The position numbers and the translations under genes were made by a program. Shown piece after piece: positions 16,616 through 24,234 of a stretch of 64,000 nt of DNA. The notes beneath the pieces are model-generated. The model did no database searches, was not told the DNA's origin, and was given only the letters and a program-made list of their open reading frames with translations. The DNA is taken from NCBI GenBank assembly GCA_048267245.1, contig JBLWXV010000002.1:1302001-1366000 (forward strand), given 5' to 3'. How positions within the stretch are numbered: position 1 is the first letter of the stretch; each line of letters begins with the position of its first letter. The stretch is from JBLWXV01 sp048267245. GTDB lineage: Bacteria > Bdellovibrionota > Bacteriovoracia > Bacteriovoracales > Bacteriovoracaceae.

Positions 16616-17431
16616 CTACCAACTAATGACGTAGGAAACCATGGTCGTGTAGGCAAGACCGGTGAGGTCATCGTAGCCAAAGCCCGATGTCGAGGTTGAG
16701 TCGGCCTGGTAGGCACTGGTGTATTTGTCGTGAAAATTCACACTGTGAACCAGAAACTCCACATTGATGTAGTATTCTTTTAATTTAATGGGAAATTCTA
16801 GGCCAAATCCACCGCCAAATCCTAGGCCGCCGCCAGAGTCATTTCCTAGGCCACTCTGATCGAGGAATTTATTGTTGAGGTACCAGTATTCAAGTCGACC
16901 AGTGAAATAGGGGTTTGACCAAGTGATGGCAGTTCCAAGATTTGAAGTGTCGATGTAGTAGCGATAGTTGAAAAAAACTCTCAGCATTGAAACGTCAATC
17001 ATTCCTAGGGGCTTGCCGCCTACGCCTGGAAAACCTCGGACACTATCGCCGATAAACATGGTGTGGCGCGAATAGGCGACACCCATACCAAAAGTATTTC
17101 TAAAGTTGAGAAAGTAGTTAACTCCAAATGTATAACTTGGTGGTGAATTGTCATAGGCATTGCCGCGGTTGCCATCAAAGGTGGTGAGTCCCAGCCCGAG
17201 TTGAACGGTGAAGAAGCGGCCATAGCGATAGAAGCGCTCGTCTTCAACTACTTGTGAGGCTTCCAAGTCTTCATTGAAGTCGGTGAAGATATCTCCACCA
17301 ATATCTAGGTCATCTTGCTCGATATCAAAGGGCTCAGGTGTTTGGGCCTGGGCGCCATTGAGCGTCGCTACTGCTGCAAAGAGCAGGGGAGCGAGGAGGA
17401 GAATGAGTGTATTTTTAGAGAATTGCTTCAA
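16616..17431 (-). CDS. Outer-membrane beta-barrel protein
   Basis: A 271-residue product with a signal peptide (1-30, cleavage near AQAQ), then an acidic stretch (DIEQDDLDIGGDIFTDFNED, 37-56), then about eight to ten alternating amphipathic strands with Gly/Tyr/Phe enrichment, ending in Trp. It resembles general OmpA/OmpW-size barrels, but no family can be named. The start is TTG 17431 with GAGGAAG upstream. It lies 14 bases after another barrel gene on the same strand. The acidic N-terminus may face the periplasm. Confidence 0.72.
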   Translation of the reverse strand: MKQFSKNTLILLLAPLLFAAVATLNGAQAQTPEPFDIEQDDLDIGGDIFTDFNEDLEASQVVEDERFYRYGRFFTVQLGLGLTTFDGNRGNAYDNSPPSYTFGVNYFLNFRNTFGMGVAYSRHTMFIGDSVRGFPGVGGKPLGMIDVSMLRVFFNYRYYIDTSNLGTAITWSNPYFTGRLEYWYLNNKFLDQSGLGNDSGGGLGFGGGFGLEFPIKLKEYYINVEFLVHSVNFHDKYTSAYQADSTSTSGFGYDDLTGLAYTTMVSYVISW

Positions 17432-17445
17432 TTCTTCCTCGCCTA

Positions 17446-17934
17446 TTAGAGATAGAAGTGGGCCATCATGACTACAAAGCCATCGCCCACAGTTTCAACC
17501 ACAAAATCATCAATTTTATTGAGGCTCACTCCAAACTCAAAGGCAAAGCCCAGCGACTGAAGCCCAGTGAAGCTAAACTCACTGCCTAGCGTGAGATCAA
17601 TCTGAAAGCCCGTCTTATCTTCTCCGGTCGTGCGCTTGTCGCTGAGGTAGGCACCAAGCAAAGAGCCGTAGAAGTTGAGTTGAGGTTCATCAAAGAAGTT
17701 GCGATAGATTTTAAGACCTGCTCCCATGCCGCCGTCATCGGCAGTGTTCATGCCTATGAGACCGCCAAAGGCAAAGCTGCGACTGCGCTGGAGCTTAAAT
17801 GAAATGGCCGGTAGATCGCCCATGAGCTGATTGGAAACCCCTGCACCTAGTCGGCCAACGCGTTCCATACCATAGGCACTTGTGCATAGAGTAAGTAGCA
17901 GCATCAATGTCGCTTTTAATACCCGCTGAGTCAT
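17446..17934 (-). CDS. Small outer-membrane barrel-like protein
   Basis: A 162-residue product with a signal peptide (MTQRVLKATLMLLLTLCTSAYG) and a mature part of alternating strands (KLQRSRSFAFGGLIGMN, QLNFYGSLLGAYLS, LGFAFEFGVSL). It ends FVVMMAHFYL, a hydrophobic rather than aromatic-terminal strand. Family unknown. First gene of a three-gene cluster, divergent from yfgM. GGAGAAATGG precedes the ATG. Confidence 0.62.
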   Translation of the reverse strand: MTQRVLKATLMLLLTLCTSAYGMERVGRLGAGVSNQLMGDLPAISFKLQRSRSFAFGGLIGMNTADDGGMGAGLKIYRNFFDEPQLNFYGSLLGAYLSDKRTTGEDKTGFQIDLTLGSEFSFTGLQSLGFAFEFGVSLNKIDDFVVETVGDGFVVMMAHFYL

Positions 17935-17989
17935 CCATTTCTCCGGTCAAAATAATTGTTTTTCCTATGGTAACCTCGCTCCTTACTTT

Positions 17990-18019
17990 TTGACAATCTT
18001 CGCCACGCTCTCCTAGAAT
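17990..18019 (+). promoter_or_regulatory. Sigma-70-type promoter for yfgM-bamB
   Basis: TTGACA (17990-17995), 18-base spacer, TAGAAT (18014-18019), 37 bases before the yfgM ATG. A near-consensus housekeeping promoter. Confidence 0.72.
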
Positions 18020-18055
18020 AAATCACCCATAAACGAATCAACCAAGGAAAATGGA

Positions 18056-18763
18056 ATGTCTTCCAAATCATCAGTTGCTGGTGCTCCAAAACAAGGAACA
18101 TCTGTCGATGAACTACTTCAAGATACAGCTCTTGGAACAATGATTTCCCGCAATAAAGTACCTCTTATTATTCTGCTCGTACTCATTGTGGCCGGTGTTG
18201 TCGGTTATGGCGTTTACTCAAGCAAGATGAAAGAGCGCAGCCTTGAAGTGGCCGGCGATCTCTACGCATTTGAACAAAAAGAACTTGCCGACCTTCAGGC
18301 GGGCAAGATGAGTGCTGCCGCTTTTGCCGATTCATTTAGCAATCTCGCAAACCGCTTAGGCTCTCCCGATGAAATGGCCGCTCTCGCTCTCACAAGTGCC
18401 GATGTGCTAAGTGATGCAGGTCAACCGGCCGAAGCCTTAAAGGTTCTCTCATTTGCTGAGAAAATGAGTTCTCCCTATGTGAAGTTCTTCACTGGGTTAA
18501 GAGAGATGGCGCTACTTGAAGATCAAGGTCAAAATGAAGCCGCGATTAAAGTAGGTGAGAGTCTTCTCTCTTCTAAAGTGAAATTACTTGAAGACAAGAT
18601 TTATCTCGATCTCGGTCGCCTCTACCAAAAAGTAGGCAACCGTGAGATGGCCATTAGCTCATTTAAATATCTCAAGGAAAAGATTGGTCAGGCCGAGTTT
18701 AAGAAACTTGCTGACATTTACTTGGGTGAGCTAGGTGCCGATTCAGAAGCTCCTAAACAGTGA
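18056..18763 (+). CDS. YfgM-like membrane-anchored TPR protein
   Basis: One membrane helix (about 35-54) is followed by a periplasmic helical repeat region of about 175 residues (for example LALTSADVLSDAGQPAEALKV and YLDLGRLYQKVGNREMAISSF, typical TPR pairs). Size, topology and position directly before bamB match YfgM, the periplasmic chaperone that associates with SecYEG and outer-membrane protein biogenesis in Enterobacteria. The sequence itself is too variable to prove orthology. AAGGA precedes the ATG and a strong promoter lies upstream. The stop overlaps the bamB start. Confidence 0.75.
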   Translation: MSSKSSVAGAPKQGTSVDELLQDTALGTMISRNKVPLIILLVLIVAGVVGYGVYSSKMKERSLEVAGDLYAFEQKELADLQAGKMSAAAFADSFSNLANRLGSPDEMAALALTSADVLSDAGQPAEALKVLSFAEKMSSPYVKFFTGLREMALLEDQGQNEAAIKVGESLLSSKVKLLEDKIYLDLGRLYQKVGNREMAISSFKYLKEKIGQAEFKKLADIYLGELGADSEAPKQ

Positions 18764-19890
18764 TGGTTGTAGTGAAGAGTAATGCTCTCCTTTGTCTTTT
18801 AGTTCTTATTTTCTCTGTAGGCTGTTCGCGCTTAAGTGTGAAGGGTGACTCTCACGAGTTGAGTCCCTTTCACGCCCTGTGGAGCCGCAACTTAGACCCC
18901 AAGTACGATTCGGGAAATCTTCCCATCGCCCTTCAGTCTCCAATCATGCATGAAGGCTTGCTCTTTATTGGTAGCAACGATGGTGTGATGCGCGCTTATG
19001 ATGTCACCAATGGTCGCCCAGTTTGGAAGAGTGAAGAGAATGGGGACTTTCATGCAAGCCCAGTGATTTATAAGGATCAACTCATTTACGGCAATAGCAT
19101 GGGGCGCGTTTTTTCTCGCAACCTCTATACCGGCGAATTAAAATTTAGTGTGGATCTCGACTCATCGGTAGAGTCACAAGGCGTGATCTCTGATGGTCGT
19201 TTGATTTTTCACACTCGCGGTCACAAGATTTTCTCTCTCGATGTTGAGACGGGAAAAATTCTCTGGGCCTACCGTCGCAGCGTTCCCTACCTAACAACGG
19301 TTCAGCGCGTCTCTAAGCCCCTGGTCTACAAGGGCAAGATTGTCGTGGGCTTTGCCGATGGCTCAGCGGCTGCACTCTCGCTAGAAGAGGGTGTGCTCTT
19401 ATGGGAACAAAAACTCTCAATTGGCAGTAAATTTGTCGATGTGGACGCCGATCCAATTATTTTCTCAGGCAAGTTGATCATGGGTTCGCGCGAAGGCAAT
19501 CTCAGTGTCATTAATATTGATACGGGAAATGTCATTCGCGAATTTGAAGATGCAATTGGCAGAACTCCGAAAATTTATAAGGATCAACTCTACGTCATGA
19601 CAACTGATGGCCGTTTGATGGTTTTTGATAACTCTTTTAGAGAGATTGAAAATACCCTGGTCGATCCCGCCGGGCTTAGCAATATCGTTCCATGGAAGAA
19701 GGGCTGGTTTGTCACTACCCTAGGGCGCGAAGTTTTCTTTCTCGATCAGAAATTTCAAAAGCTAAGTTCGAAAGAACTTGGTCACTCTTCTTCTGCTGTC
19801 TTTGGTGATGTGGAAGTATGGGAAGACAAGCTCGCCTTCATTACCTCTAGAAATCGTCTCTATATCTACGGCACTCCCTACTCAGAGTAG
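18763..19890 (+). CDS. bamB: BamB-like outer-membrane assembly lipoprotein
   Basis: A lipoprotein signal ends with VGC (lipidated Cys about residue 21). The mature protein is a PQQ-type beta-propeller with repeated blades such as LLFIGSNDGVMRAYDVTNGRPVWK, VVGFADGSAAALSLEEG and LIMGSREGNLSVINIDTG. This is the BamB fold, which supports BamA in inserting outer-membrane barrels. The length (about 375) matches the family. ATG 18763 shares a base with the yfgM stop (TGATG), so the pair is translationally coupled. In gamma-proteobacteria yfgM-bamB sit directly before der; here der lies 2.3 kb away. Confidence 0.85.
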   Translation: MVVVKSNALLCLLVLIFSVGCSRLSVKGDSHELSPFHALWSRNLDPKYDSGNLPIALQSPIMHEGLLFIGSNDGVMRAYDVTNGRPVWKSEENGDFHASPVIYKDQLIYGNSMGRVFSRNLYTGELKFSVDLDSSVESQGVISDGRLIFHTRGHKIFSLDVETGKILWAYRRSVPYLTTVQRVSKPLVYKGKIVVGFADGSAAALSLEEGVLLWEQKLSIGSKFVDVDADPIIFSGKLIMGSREGNLSVINIDTGNVIREFEDAIGRTPKIYKDQLYVMTTDGRLMVFDNSFREIENTLVDPAGLSNIVPWKKGWFVTTLGREVFFLDQKFQKLSSKELGHSSSAVFGDVEVWEDKLAFITSRNRLYIYGTPYSE

Positions 19891-19900
19891 GGAGACGCTC

Positions 19901-20827
19901 CTAGCGATCTCTCTTTTGAATGACAGACTTTAAGTATTCAAGTGCCCACGGTGTGCCAAGGCGATCGAGGGCCTCATCAGTATAGACATCAACACTTGCT
20001 GGCGCGCGACCTGTCTTACTCGTTAGAGATTCTACCGACTCAATTAAAACCATATTTGAAACCACAGTGGTCTTCATTAGGACCTTAAGGGCGTACTCGC
20101 TCGGGACAAGGTCGCGGTGAGTGCGGGCGTGAGTGAGAAGGTTTTCAAAATTGTAATAGTTGGCACTACTTCCAGTCTCACATAATTCGCTAATCTCTTT
20201 ATAGAGTCTTGAAGCATGTTGGTGAATGGCCTGAGAGAGTAGGCGCGGACCTTCGAATTTCGCACTCTCATCTGGGCGCGATAAAAGTAGTGTGGCCACA
20301 GTAGGCCCGTGCACATCTTCACTGAGGGGAAGCCCCAGCTCCGGATATTGAGACACGTAACTTGGATCAGCAAGCTTAGTGGCCTCATACTTAAAAGGAA
20401 TTGTTTTTGATGTTGTGTGTGAAGCCGACTTTGTTTTTTGACGCCACTCAACGAGCCCTGAGTGAAAGCTTGGACAGACATTTACATCGGGAGTAGAGCC
20501 GGCCGGTGTGAATACTCTCATCTTCTCATATTGAGAAAAGAGCGACATAAAGTAGAGTTTCTTATTTGAAGTATTGATTTTATCTTCAGCGCTTTCATCG
20601 GCACTACTCTCAACACTTGCTGGAGCGCGACCGCGAGTTGATCTCACATGAATTCTCTCAACTCCCTCTGTGGTGAATCCAAGTTCTGGAACCACATTGG
20701 TGTTATCACCCTTTACTTCAAAGCGACTCATCTTTGCTTCTATTGATTCTGGTCTCTGGAATTGGTGACCAGCGCAACTAGCAAGTGTGAGTAGAAGTGT
20801 GAGTGATGGAATAGTTTTAGTGAACAT
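19901..20827 (-). CDS. Lipoprotein with a duplicated GRAPASV segment
   Basis: A lipoprotein signal (MFTKTIPSLTLLLTLASCAGH, lipobox LASC) precedes about 290 residues of unknown, mostly helical structure. The motif GRAPASV followed by an acidic stretch occurs twice, near residues 66 and 275. GGAGG seven bases before ATG 20827 fixes the start; the frame is open slightly further upstream. No known family. It follows bamB in convergent orientation. Confidence 0.65.
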   Translation of the reverse strand: MFTKTIPSLTLLLTLASCAGHQFQRPESIEAKMSRFEVKGDNTNVVPELGFTTEGVERIHVRSTRGRAPASVESSADESAEDKINTSNKKLYFMSLFSQYEKMRVFTPAGSTPDVNVCPSFHSGLVEWRQKTKSASHTTSKTIPFKYEATKLADPSYVSQYPELGLPLSEDVHGPTVATLLLSRPDESAKFEGPRLLSQAIHQHASRLYKEISELCETGSSANYYNFENLLTHARTHRDLVPSEYALKVLMKTTVVSNMVLIESVESLTSKTGRAPASVDVYTDEALDRLGTPWALEYLKSVIQKRDR

Positions 20828-20902
20828 GAAATCGCCTCCCATGGTGATCTATTCACTCTTCGGAAGGCGGGCCTTTTAGTTTTAATGATATTTTTCTAGA
20901 GC

Positions 20903-22345
20903 TTAGCGCGCGATGGGAGAGGGTAGCGGATCAATTGGGTTGGTTTTTATCGTCCACTTTTTTATGAGCGAGATGCCCGCTGTCTTTGCGTCTGGGACTT
21001 GCTGCCTTGCTTTGAGAAGCGCGTCTCCGAGTGTCATACCATATTGATAGAGTTTCATCCCTTGGATTGCCCGCGCTGGATTGACGATGCCAGCAGATAG
21101 AGCAAAACCCTCAAGTTCTCGTTGCTCATCCACAGTCCCCATCATAATTGCCTTTACTTCACTTGCGCTGGCGCTTTTATTCAGGGCAAAGAGCTTGAGG
21201 GCGAGGTGAGCGATAAAGGGCGCCGCCTGGCTCGTGCCATTTATGGGAATCTCAGTGGCGGGAGATACTGAGCTTAAAATAGCAAGCCCAGGAGCAAAGA
21301 GATCAACGCTTTTCGCTCCATAATTTGAAAAATAGGCGCGCTCGCTAAAGGCCAATGAAGCGCCGACACTCATGATATTTTCGCTAGTCGCGCCCGAGGG
21401 AAAATGTGGGTTTTGGTCGGTATTCTCTTCACTATTTCCGGCGCTAAAAGTATAGAGCACTCTTGGGGTAGTGGCGGCAAACGCCCGCACCTCTTGATTG
21501 AGTTCGCCAATAAATTTGGCCGCGAGTTCTCGCGGTGACTGACCCTGATAACTCTCGAGATGGAAGACTGCCAAAAAGTCTTCAAACATATCGCTGGTAC
21601 TACCCAGTGAGATGCCAAATGATCCATTGATAACCCGTACATCATCAAAACTAACGGCATACTTGAGTGCTTGCACGAGCTTTCCAATTTGCCAGGCAAA
21701 GTAGCTCTCATAAAATTCGCGGTAGGCCGCTTCTCTGTCTTTGAGCGACTCACTTGGACTCACGCCTCTAGGAGTTGGTCTTCGCCAGGGAAAGTAATCG
21801 TAATCACCGAGGTATCTGATTGGAAGCAATCTAAAAGAATCACTCTCTACTGATTTCACTTGATAGGGAGTGGGTATAGGAAGATCGAGGTCAGTGCTAG
21901 GAATTTTTAGTGCTCCATTAAGAGCAATTGCAGCAACGTGAGTGCCGTGAACATAGCTTGAAAAGTCACTGCGAATTTCCATAAATTCATGATCGGCACG
22001 GCTCTCTTGGTACCAAGCCTCTTCACTCGCACTCCAAGTTCCAAACGAGCGCTTCATGCGAATCCAATAGTATTGATAAGCACGCTCTGGCCAAGAGCTT
22101 CTAAGTGAGGGGTCGAGGAGCTCGCTGTGATTGTCAGCAAAATTCCAGCCTAGAATATCGTCGACGAGTCCGTTGCCATCGTCATCTCTACCATTTGAAA
22201 GCTCGCTCACATTCTGGTGCAGAGAATCCCTCAGGGCAGGGTGAAATACGTCCACTCCAGAGTCGAGCACAGCGACACTTTGGCCCATAGCACTTAGGCT
22301 TATTATGAGAGTGAAAAGAGTAGTGAGAATTACCGCTATCTTCAT
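20903..22345 (-). CDS. Subtilisin-like serine protease (S8 family)
   Basis: Catalytic triad and motifs are present: Asp28 in VAVLDSGVD, His133 in YVHGTHVA, oxyanion Asn304 in SAGNSEEN, Ser372 in INGTSQAAP. A calcium-type loop NGRDDDGNGLVDD follows Asp28, as in many secreted subtilases. The protein has a signal peptide (1-21) and no separate propeptide: the catalytic Asp comes right after it. The segment between His and Asn contains extra helical sequence (about 140-230). Length 480. Secreted or periplasmic, substrate unknown. ATG 22345 was chosen because it begins the signal peptide; the frame is open to 22384. Confidence 0.9.
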   Translation of the reverse strand: MKIAVILTTLFTLIISLSAMGQSVAVLDSGVDVFHPALRDSLHQNVSELSNGRDDDGNGLVDDILGWNFADNHSELLDPSLRSSWPERAYQYYWIRMKRSFGTWSASEEAWYQESRADHEFMEIRSDFSSYVHGTHVAAIALNGALKIPSTDLDLPIPTPYQVKSVESDSFRLLPIRYLGDYDYFPWRRPTPRGVSPSESLKDREAAYREFYESYFAWQIGKLVQALKYAVSFDDVRVINGSFGISLGSTSDMFEDFLAVFHLESYQGQSPRELAAKFIGELNQEVRAFAATTPRVLYTFSAGNSEENTDQNPHFPSGATSENIMSVGASLAFSERAYFSNYGAKSVDLFAPGLAILSSVSPATEIPINGTSQAAPFIAHLALKLFALNKSASASEVKAIMMGTVDEQRELEGFALSAGIVNPARAIQGMKLYQYGMTLGDALLKARQQVPDAKTAGISLIKKWTIKTNPIDPLPSPIAR

Positions 22346-22402
22346 GGGAGCAGTATTATGCGATGAGCTTGCCTTATCCTTCAAGCGCAGTGCATGACAT
22401 GT

Positions 22403-23338
22403 CTAGGGTAAACATAATTCAATTAAGAGTGGCAGGTGATCGGAGGGCAGGCCCTGCTTAAAGGCAGTGCTCGTGGGCCAGCGGAAGGGCCCGCCGCCAA
22501 TGTCTCGTGGGTAGACGAGTCCACTGGTTTGGCGGTCGATAAAATTTAGGCAGCCAGGCGAGAAGAAAATATAGTCCAATTGAATCTCCCGCTGCGTTGT
22601 GTGAAGAAAAGTAGCGCGCTCGCTGCGAGGAACTTTTAGGGTGCTTAAGAGTTCGTGGATGCCGGTGAGTTTAAAGAGTGGGGCAAACTCCTCACTGTAA
22701 TTCTCTGGCGCGGCCGTGGCATTGAAATCCCCAAGTAGAATATATTCTCCTCCCTCCTCTTGCATTCGATGTTCGACAATTTCAACCAGCCCCTGTACTT
22801 CGGCCTTGCGCTTGAGGCGACCACCCGGATCTTTTCCAGTGGGATCAAAGCCGCTCTTTAAATGCACGCCAAAGAGCGAGAGTGAGAATGGCCCTTCTTT
22901 GAGCTTGAGTTCTAAAACATTGCGCTCAAAGAAGTGATGATAGTTAATATTGGGGTGTTTAATGTGAGAGAGGTCCAGGCGGTGTTTGGCATGGGAGATT
23001 AATTCAAAGTTGAGATGACTCTCTTTTTTTATAAGATAGCCCACTTCAATGCCGCGCTCACTATTTCCCATCAGGTGGGCGACACTGTAGCGCTCCTCAA
23101 GGTACTTTCTAGCAAAGACTTCAAAGGCGTGATTGCCACCAACTTCTTGCAAAAAAACAATATCTGGATCATAGCGATTAATAGTCGCCGCGAGCTCTTT
23201 AATCTTAGCTGTGGGTTTTAGCCAATTATCAAGGTCGGCCGGAAAGAGCAGTCCCGACTCAGAACTTGCATCAACAAATTCAGGAAGAATAAAGAGGTTT
23301 TCAACATTCCAAGTGAGAATTTTAATTCTCACACTCAT
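22403..23338 (-). CDS. Endonuclease/exonuclease/phosphatase (EEP) family hydrolase
   Basis: The motifs of the DNase I-like fold are in order: LTWNVENLF (Asn near the start), DIVFLQEVGG (metal-binding Glu), LFGVHLKS (His), LLGDFNAT (Asp/Asn) and SDHLPLLIEL (catalytic Asp-His at the end). It is 311 residues without a signal peptide, so probably cytoplasmic. EEP enzymes hydrolyse DNA/RNA phosphodiesters or phosphates of inositides and sphingolipids; the substrate is not evident. Its ATG overlaps the stop of the preceding gene by 4 bases, so the two are coupled. Confidence 0.88.
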   Translation of the reverse strand: MSVRIKILTWNVENLFILPEFVDASSESGLLFPADLDNWLKPTAKIKELAATINRYDPDIVFLQEVGGNHAFEVFARKYLEERYSVAHLMGNSERGIEVGYLIKKESHLNFELISHAKHRLDLSHIKHPNINYHHFFERNVLELKLKEGPFSLSLFGVHLKSGFDPTGKDPGGRLKRKAEVQGLVEIVEHRMQEEGGEYILLGDFNATAAPENYSEEFAPLFKLTGIHELLSTLKVPRSERATFLHTTQREIQLDYIFFSPGCLNFIDRQTSGLVYPRDIGGGPFRWPTSTAFKQGLPSDHLPLLIELCLP

Positions 23339-24195
23339 TTACATGACCAGGCGAGCAGGGCGAGCTCTCGCAATTTAGTTTTGGTATTGTAGATGGAGCG
23401 ACAGAAGTAGTGAGAGAAGGCCACTCTTCTGTCTTGGGGAAGTTGATCATAGACGCTTGTGAGTTCACTCGGACAGCTCACGTGATCAGGAGCGGGATAG
23501 TCTGAGCTCAAGTCCACAGCGCTAATGTCACCCTTACTTGTCACCGCTAGCCCATAGTAATTTCCGACCTCCTCTAGGAGGAAGTAGAGCTTGTCATTAT
23601 CCATGTACCTAGGGGTGTGGTCTCTAGGCGTATCAAAGCTCTTGATACTGCCCTTTGCTGGCATAACCAAAATGAGTCCGGGGCGCGCTTCTTTGAGGCT
23701 TTTGAGATCGCGCATACTTTTGACAATCGCCTCAGCGGGATAGACGCTCTCGTGAGTCATGCGATGGTTCTCGCAAGGAGAGTCCCAGATAATAAAGTTT
23801 GGATTATTGTAATTAGTAGTATGGGTTGCACTTGCGGTTGCCACAAAGACCGGCATGGGCACGCCAGTTGTAGTGATGACTCTACCTAGCGCCTTGGCCG
23901 ATTTATCACTCGTACTTTTAAGCACTGAAACAAAGCTCTCTCTGGCCGCTCCCAGCGCCTGAGTGCAAGAGGAATTGACCGGGCAGCCCTGGTGAGGGTG
24001 ATCGACCATATGGGGCTGAAAATCCTCTGGCTTAAAGTCGGCGTGCTGATCTCTGGCCGCTCGAATTTCATCGGCAGTTGGTGTGGGGACAAGTTCCTGC
24101 GACTTTACTACTAGTGGGACAGAAAGAAGCAAGCCCATGAAGTAGAGCGTTTTAGTATGTTTAAGGAGTTGTCTAGGCTTGGGGCAAGTTCTCAT
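23335..24195 (-). CDS. Secreted protein of unknown function
   Basis: The 286-residue product carries a positively charged start and a hydrophobic signal (MGLLLSVPLVVKSQE, about 20-34). An internal ATG at 24138 could be the true start. The mature part has His- and Cys-containing segments (HPHQGCPVNSSCTQ, DSPCENHRMTHES, DHVSCPSE, HYFCRSIY), perhaps disulfides or a metal site. I recognise no family. It is co-transcribed with the EEP hydrolase and divergent from nrdJ with only 39 bases between. Confidence 0.6.
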   Translation of the reverse strand: MRTCPKPRQLLKHTKTLYFMGLLLSVPLVVKSQELVPTPTADEIRAARDQHADFKPEDFQPHMVDHPHQGCPVNSSCTQALGAARESFVSVLKSTSDKSAKALGRVITTTGVPMPVFVATASATHTTNYNNPNFIIWDSPCENHRMTHESVYPAEAIVKSMRDLKSLKEARPGLILVMPAKGSIKSFDTPRDHTPRYMDNDKLYFLLEEVGNYYGLAVTSKGDISAVDLSSDYPAPDHVSCPSELTSVYDQLPQDRRVAFSHYFCRSIYNTKTKLRELALLAWSCK

Positions 24196-24234
24196 AGAGC
24201 TATTCTAACCTAAAATCGTGTTAAAATCGAAGCT

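Noticed and set aside
24196..24234. Cobalamin riboswitch before nrdJ
   Set aside because: Only 39 bases are available, far below the size of this riboswitch.
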